Assembly: GCF_001894925.1 (NCBI RefSeq)
Contig: NZ_BCXD01000006.1
Span: forward strand, 186,001-250,000
Source: Rhodococcus rhodnii NBRC 100604
GTDB taxonomy: Bacteria > Actinomycetota > Actinomycetes > Mycobacteriales > Mycobacteriaceae
Length of the DNA: 64,000 nt
Reading direction: 5' to 3'
Shown here piece after piece: positions 60,526-64,000 of the stretch. Below the pieces are notes generated by a model. That model did no database searches and was not told where the DNA came from. It saw only the letters and a list, made by a program, of their open reading frames with translations. Each line of letters starts with the position of its first letter. Positions within the stretch are counted from its first letter, which is position 1. Made by a program: the position numbers and the translations under genes.

Positions 60526-61671
60526 ATGCGACGCACCCTGTACGGACCCGACCACGAGGCGTTCCGCGAATCGGCACGCGAGTTCGTGACGCGCAACGTC
60601 ACGCCGCTCGAGGAGAAGTTCATCGAGCAGCGGTTCATCGACCGCGACGTGTGGCTCGAGGCCGGCAAGAACGGCTTCCTCGGCCTCGAGGTCCCCGAGC
60701 AGTACGGCGGCAGCGAGGCGGGCGACTACCGCTTCAACGCCGTTCTCGCCGAGGAGCTCTCGCGCAGCAGCGCTGCGCTCGCATCGAGCTTCGGCATCCA
60801 CGCGGACGTGTGCGCGCCGTACCTCGTCCAGCTGACGACCGAGGAGCAGAAGCAGCGGTGGCTGCCGCGCTTCTGCACGGGCGAACTGCTGACCGCCATC
60901 GGCATGACCGAGCCGTCCGGCGGCTCCGACCTCGCGGCCCTCAAGACGACGGCGGTGCGCGACGGCGACGACTGGATCATCAACGGCTCCAAGACCTTCA
61001 TCACGAACGGCTACAACGCCGACCTCGTGATCGTCGCCGCACGGACGAGCCCCGAGAAGAAGGCGAAGGGCATCACGCTGTTCGCCGTCGAGAACGGCAC
61101 CGAGGGATTCCAGCGCGGCCGCAAGCTCGACAAGGTCGGCCAGCCCGAATCCGACACGGCCGAACTGTTCTTCGAGGATGTTCGCGTCCCGAGCGAGAAC
61201 ATCATCGGTGAACTCGATCGCGGCTTCATCCACATGATGCAGATGCTCCCCCAGGAACGCGTCGGTGCCGCCGTCGCGAACATCGCGCACGCTGCCCCGA
61301 TCCTCGAGGAGACGCTGCAATATGCGAAGGAGCGCAAGGCGTTCGGGCAGCCGATCGGCTCGCTGCAGTGGAACAAGTTCCTCTTCGCCGACCTCGTCAC
61401 GCGCGTCGAGGTGACGCAGGCGTACGTCGATCAGTGTGTCGCCGCCCATGCCGACGGCGAGCTCACGGCGGTGGATGCCGCGAAGGCGAAGTGGTGGACC
61501 GCGCAGGTACAGAACGAGGTCCTCGATCACTGCGTCCAGCTGCACGGCGGCTACGGATTCATGAACGAGTACCGCGCCGCCCGGGCGTGGAAGGACGCGC
61601 GTGTCACCAAGATCTGGGCGGGCTCGAACGAGATCATGAAGGAACTCATCGGCCGCGACCTGGGCCTCTGA
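60526..61671 (+). CDS. Acyl-CoA dehydrogenase (FadE type)
   Basis: The 381-residue protein has the ACAD signatures: AIGMTEPSGGSDLAALKTTA (about 125-144, FAD/substrate block), the catalytic-type Glu region in the C-terminal helices and LHGGYGFMNEYRAARAWKDARVTKIWAGSNEIMKE at the end. It desaturates an acyl-CoA at C2-C3. ATG has AAGGAG upstream. It heads the run with two SDR genes and is under the TetR operators. Chain length or branching is not evident. Confidence 0.93.
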   Translation: MRRTLYGPDHEAFRESAREFVTRNVTPLEEKFIEQRFIDRDVWLEAGKNGFLGLEVPEQYGGSEAGDYRFNAVLAEELSRSSAALASSFGIHADVCAPYLVQLTTEEQKQRWLPRFCTGELLTAIGMTEPSGGSDLAALKTTAVRDGDDWIINGSKTFITNGYNADLVIVAARTSPEKKAKGITLFAVENGTEGFQRGRKLDKVGQPESDTAELFFEDVRVPSENIIGELDRGFIHMMQMLPQERVGAAVANIAHAAPILEETLQYAKERKAFGQPIGSLQWNKFLFADLVTRVEVTQAYVDQCVAAHADGELTAVDAAKAKWWTAQVQNEVLDHCVQLHGGYGFMNEYRAARAWKDARVTKIWAGSNEIMKELIGRDLGL

Positions 61672-61768
61672 GCCACGATCGGACGGGCTCGTCGGCACCC
61701 ACCGATGCGGTGAGCCCGTCCGGTTTGCTACACCTGTTGTGACCACGACTACACCGATGGAGTGTTGT

Positions 61769-62530
61769 ATGTCCGTTCTCGACAAGTTCAGGCTGACCGA
61801 CCGGGTCGTCGTCGTCACGGGTGCGTCGTCCGGGCTCGGTGTCGCGTTCGCGAAGGCGGTCGCCGAGGCGGGTGCGGACGTCGTGCTCGCCGCGCGCCGC
61901 GTCGACCGGCTCGAGCAGACCGCCCGCCTCGTCGAGGATGCGGGCCGCAAGGCGCTCACGGTGGCGACCGACATCGCCGATCCCGAGCAGGCCCAGCACA
62001 TGATCGACGCCGCGATGGAACGCTTCGGCCGCGTCGACGTGCTCGTGAACAACGCAGGCATCGGCACCGCCGTCCCCGCGACTCGCGAGAAGCCCGAGGA
62101 GTTCCGGCAGGTCGTCGACATCAACCTGAACGGCTCGTACTGGGCCGCGCAGGCGGCGGGGCGAGTGATGAACCCGGGCAGCTCGATCGTCAACATCTCG
62201 AGCGTCCTCGGACTGACCACCGCGGGGCTGCCGCAGGCCGCGTACGCCGCGAGCAAGGCCGCGATCATCGGACTGACGCGAGATCTCGCGCAGCAGTGGG
62301 GCGTTCGCAAGGGCATCCGGGTCAACGCGATCGCGCCAGGATTCTTCCAGTCCGAGATGACCGAGACGTACAAGCCCGGTTACCTCGAGTCGATGCAGTC
62401 GCGCCTCGCGATCCCGCGTCTCGGCGACGCCGAGGAACTCGCTGCGACCCTCGTGTGGCTCGTGTCGTCCGCCGGCGGCTACGTCACCGGCCAGACCATC
62501 GCGGTGGACGGCGGCATCACCATCACGTGA
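61769..62530 (+). CDS. Short-chain dehydrogenase/reductase
   Basis: The 253-residue protein has the classical SDR motifs: TGASSGLGVAFA (about 17), NNAG (about 93), a Ser in NISSVLG and YAASK (about 162). Substrate is probably a 3-hydroxyacyl-CoA or related alcohol, judging from the neighbouring acyl-CoA dehydrogenase. ATG 61769 is preceded by GGAG; GTG 61739 and ATG 61757 are in frame but lack support. Confidence 0.9.
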   Translation: MSVLDKFRLTDRVVVVTGASSGLGVAFAKAVAEAGADVVLAARRVDRLEQTARLVEDAGRKALTVATDIADPEQAQHMIDAAMERFGRVDVLVNNAGIGTAVPATREKPEEFRQVVDINLNGSYWAAQAAGRVMNPGSSIVNISSVLGLTTAGLPQAAYAASKAAIIGLTRDLAQQWGVRKGIRVNAIAPGFFQSEMTETYKPGYLESMQSRLAIPRLGDAEELAATLVWLVSSAGGYVTGQTIAVDGGITIT

Positions 62531-62588
62531 CCGTCCGCCCGTAGAGACAGCGGACGGCCGGAGCGGCACCACAACCGAGAGGAACCAC

Positions 62589-63347
62589 ATGAGTCAGCAG
62601 CGCAGGGTCGCGATCGTCACCGGATCGGCTCGCGGAATCGGTGCCGCCGTCGCGCAGCGCCTCGCCGTGGACGGAAACGCCGTCGCGGTACTCGATCTCG
62701 ACGAAGCCGCGTGCGCGGGCACCGTCGATGCGATCAAGGCTGCCGGCGGCGAGGCGATCGCGGTGGGCGCGAACGTCGCGGACGAGGAGTCCGTCGCCGC
62801 AGCCGTCGAGAAGATCGCGACGGAACTGGGCGCGCCGACGATCCTCGTCAACAACGCCGGAATCATCCGCGACAACATGCTTTTCAAGATGAGCGTGGAC
62901 GACTGGGACTCCGTCCTGGCCGTGCATCTGCGCGGCGCGTTCCTCATGGCGCGCGCATGCCAGAAGCACATGGTGGACGCGAAGTTCGGCCGCATCGTCA
63001 ACCTGTCGAGCACGTCGGCGCTCGGCAACCGCGGGCAGGCGAACTACTCGGCGGCCAAGGCCGGGATGCAGGGCTTCACCAAGACGCTCGCGATCGAACT
63101 GGGCAAGTTCGGCGTCACCGCCAACGCGATCGCGCCCGGCTTCATCGAGACGGACATGACGGCGGCGACCGCCGCCCGCGTCGGCGTCCCGTACGAGGAC
63201 TTCAAGAAGGGTGCCGCGTCGCAGATTCCGGTCAACCGCGTCGGCCAGCCCGAGGACATCGCCCACACCGCCTCGTTCTTCGCGAGCGAGGGCGCCGGAT
63301 TCGTCTCCGGCCAGGTCGTCTACGTCGCCGGTGGTCCGAAGGACTGA
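62589..63347 (+). CDS. SDR, 3-oxoacyl-ACP/CoA reductase (FabG-like)
   Basis: The 252-residue protein has TGSARGIGAAVAQRL (about 11), NNAG, NLSSTSALGNRGQANYSAAKAG with the YxxxK pair, and ends in GFVSGQVVYVAGGP. It is a FabG-type NAD(P)-dependent ketoacyl reductase. With the upstream ACAD and SDR it would act in beta-oxidation of an unknown acyl chain. ATG follows GAGAGGAA. Gap to the upstream SDR is 58 bp. Confidence 0.92.
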   Translation: MSQQRRVAIVTGSARGIGAAVAQRLAVDGNAVAVLDLDEAACAGTVDAIKAAGGEAIAVGANVADEESVAAAVEKIATELGAPTILVNNAGIIRDNMLFKMSVDDWDSVLAVHLRGAFLMARACQKHMVDAKFGRIVNLSSTSALGNRGQANYSAAKAGMQGFTKTLAIELGKFGVTANAIAPGFIETDMTAATAARVGVPYEDFKKGAASQIPVNRVGQPEDIAHTASFFASEGAGFVSGQVVYVAGGPKD

Positions 63348-63976
63348 TCCATTGCGGGCGGGGCCGGGTGGGAGATCGTCGCCCGCCCGGCCCCGGCTCG
63401 TGTCACGGCACGCCGGATCGTCTCCACCGCGCCGGGCGCGTCGTCGAGCCACAGCAGAACTCGATCGATCGGCATCCGAGCACCCGGAGCCGAGAACGCC
63501 GGGGGGATTCGCGCCGACACCGGCTCGGTCAGCGTGATCTCGACGTTCGTTCCGTCGGTTCCGGCGAGCGTGAGGGTGCCGCCGTCGATGCCGGTCTCCG
63601 CCGACAGCGACCGGCGACGCACGACGCCGGCGAGCGAGCACACAGCGATCTCCGCGACGACCTCGCCGTGGCGTCGCAGCGTGAGTGCGGCGTCGTCGAT
63701 CGTGTGCGGGTGGACGGCGTCGAGCGCGACGTGGCCCAGCAGCAACGCGACCGACCACAACGACACCCCTGCGAGAAGCACCGACAACCACAGCCACGGC
63801 ACCACGAGATGGAGGACGGCGACCTCCACCGCCGTCGCCGCCGCGAACGCGGCCGGGACCGCCATCGATCCGGCGGCGCCGGGAAGCGCCACCGCCCCGG
63901 CCGCGGGACGGAACGATCTGCGCAGGGCCCACGACCACAGGGCGGCGAGCCTCCGCCACCACCCGGGCGTCGTCAT
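63320..63976 (-). CDS. Hypothetical membrane protein, 218 residues
   Basis: The protein has a basic N-terminus, two or three hydrophobic segments (about 25-90, including VEVAVLHLVVPWLWLSVLLA) and a soluble C-terminal half of beta-strand character. No family is recognised with certainty. The 3' end overlaps fabG by 28 bp. The last 24 bases of the window show nothing further that can be assigned. Confidence 0.6.
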   Translation of the reverse strand: MTTPGWWRRLAALWSWALRRSFRPAAGAVALPGAAGSMAVPAAFAAATAVEVAVLHLVVPWLWLSVLLAGVSLWSVALLLGHVALDAVHPHTIDDAALTLRRHGEVVAEIAVCSLAGVVRRRSLSAETGIDGGTLTLAGTDGTNVEITLTEPVSARIPPAFSAPGARMPIDRVLLWLDDAPGAVETIRRAVTRAGAGRATISHPAPPAMDQSFGPPAT

Positions 63977-64000
63977 CGTGCCTGCTCGCCCGCGGCGAGG

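Noticed and set aside
1-64000. CRISPR array, prophage, integrase or insertion sequence
   Set aside because: No regularly spaced repeats, no transposase or integrase motifs and no target-site duplications were seen. The DUF222-HNH genes are the only mobile-like items.

Overview
The window is high-GC DNA with tightly packed genes on both strands, GTG as a common start codon, and many start codons that sit 6-7 bases after a TAnnnT -10 element. Marker families are DUF222/HNH (13E12-type) proteins, EspG, a DUF3558 lipoprotein, a PPE-like protein, arylamine N-acetyltransferase, two KstD-type flavoproteins, F420/FMN-type LLM oxidoreductases and MmsA/MmsB. Together these point to a mycolic-acid actinobacterium, most likely Rhodococcus or a close relative. 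This placement is inferred from gene content and not from an rRNA gene.

Layout. 1-16.9 kb: a truncated cytosine-deaminase-like amidohydrolase, small redox enzymes and two pirins, AraC and PucR regulators, a ClpC/ClpB-like AAA+ ATPase, a PfkB sugar kinase, a GAF-ANTAR RNA-binding regulator with an unusual hairpin leader, an SGNH acyltransferase, a TetR, a TraR/DksA protein and an LLM oxidoreductase. 17-24.1 kb: a KstD-like flavoprotein, a phosphoribosyltransferase, the first DUF222-HNH gene behind a LexA-box promoter, NAT, a spermidine-synthase-like protein and an ABC1 kinase. 24.2-31.8 kb: a LysR gene followed by an MFS / M20 amidohydrolase / amidase operon that looks like a catabolic unit for an amide or ureido compound, then mmsB-mmsA of valine degradation. 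31.9-43.4 kb: an LLM oxidoreductase, DUF72, a MarR-VOC-VOC operon divergent from a FUSC transporter across a 20-bp palindrome, a DUF4185 exported protein, a BASS transporter, and a TetR / FAD-dehydrogenase / MFS group.

43.6-54.5 kb: an alkanesulfonate-monooxygenase-like gene and a winged-helix gene, each broken by a single-base deletion; a flippase-like membrane protein; the second SOS-type DUF222-HNH gene; a CGNR zinc-finger protein; an AAA ATPase; two copies of a 42-bp palindrome; a Gdx/SugE guanidinium exporter preceded by a clear guanidine-III (ykkC-III) riboswitch; the gluconate transporter and gluconokinase; a lipase; and an initiator tRNA-fMet followed by a strong terminator. 54.5-64 kb: an epoxide-hydrolase-like protein, LON-domain and DUF309 proteins, a small type VII (ESX) effector cassette (YxxxD protein, DUF3558 lipoprotein, PPE-like protein with an in-frame TGA, EspG), then a TetR divergent from acyl-CoA dehydrogenase and two SDR genes across twin TAAGCAnnTGCTTA operators.

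The best-supported findings are the guanidine-III riboswitch with its anti-start-codon pairing, the matching LexA-box/leaderless promoters of the two DUF222 paralogues, the hairpin leader of the ANTAR gene, the repeated 42-bp palindrome, and three disrupted reading frames within about 13 kb that are either real decay or sequence errors. I see no insertion sequence, prophage or CRISPR array.
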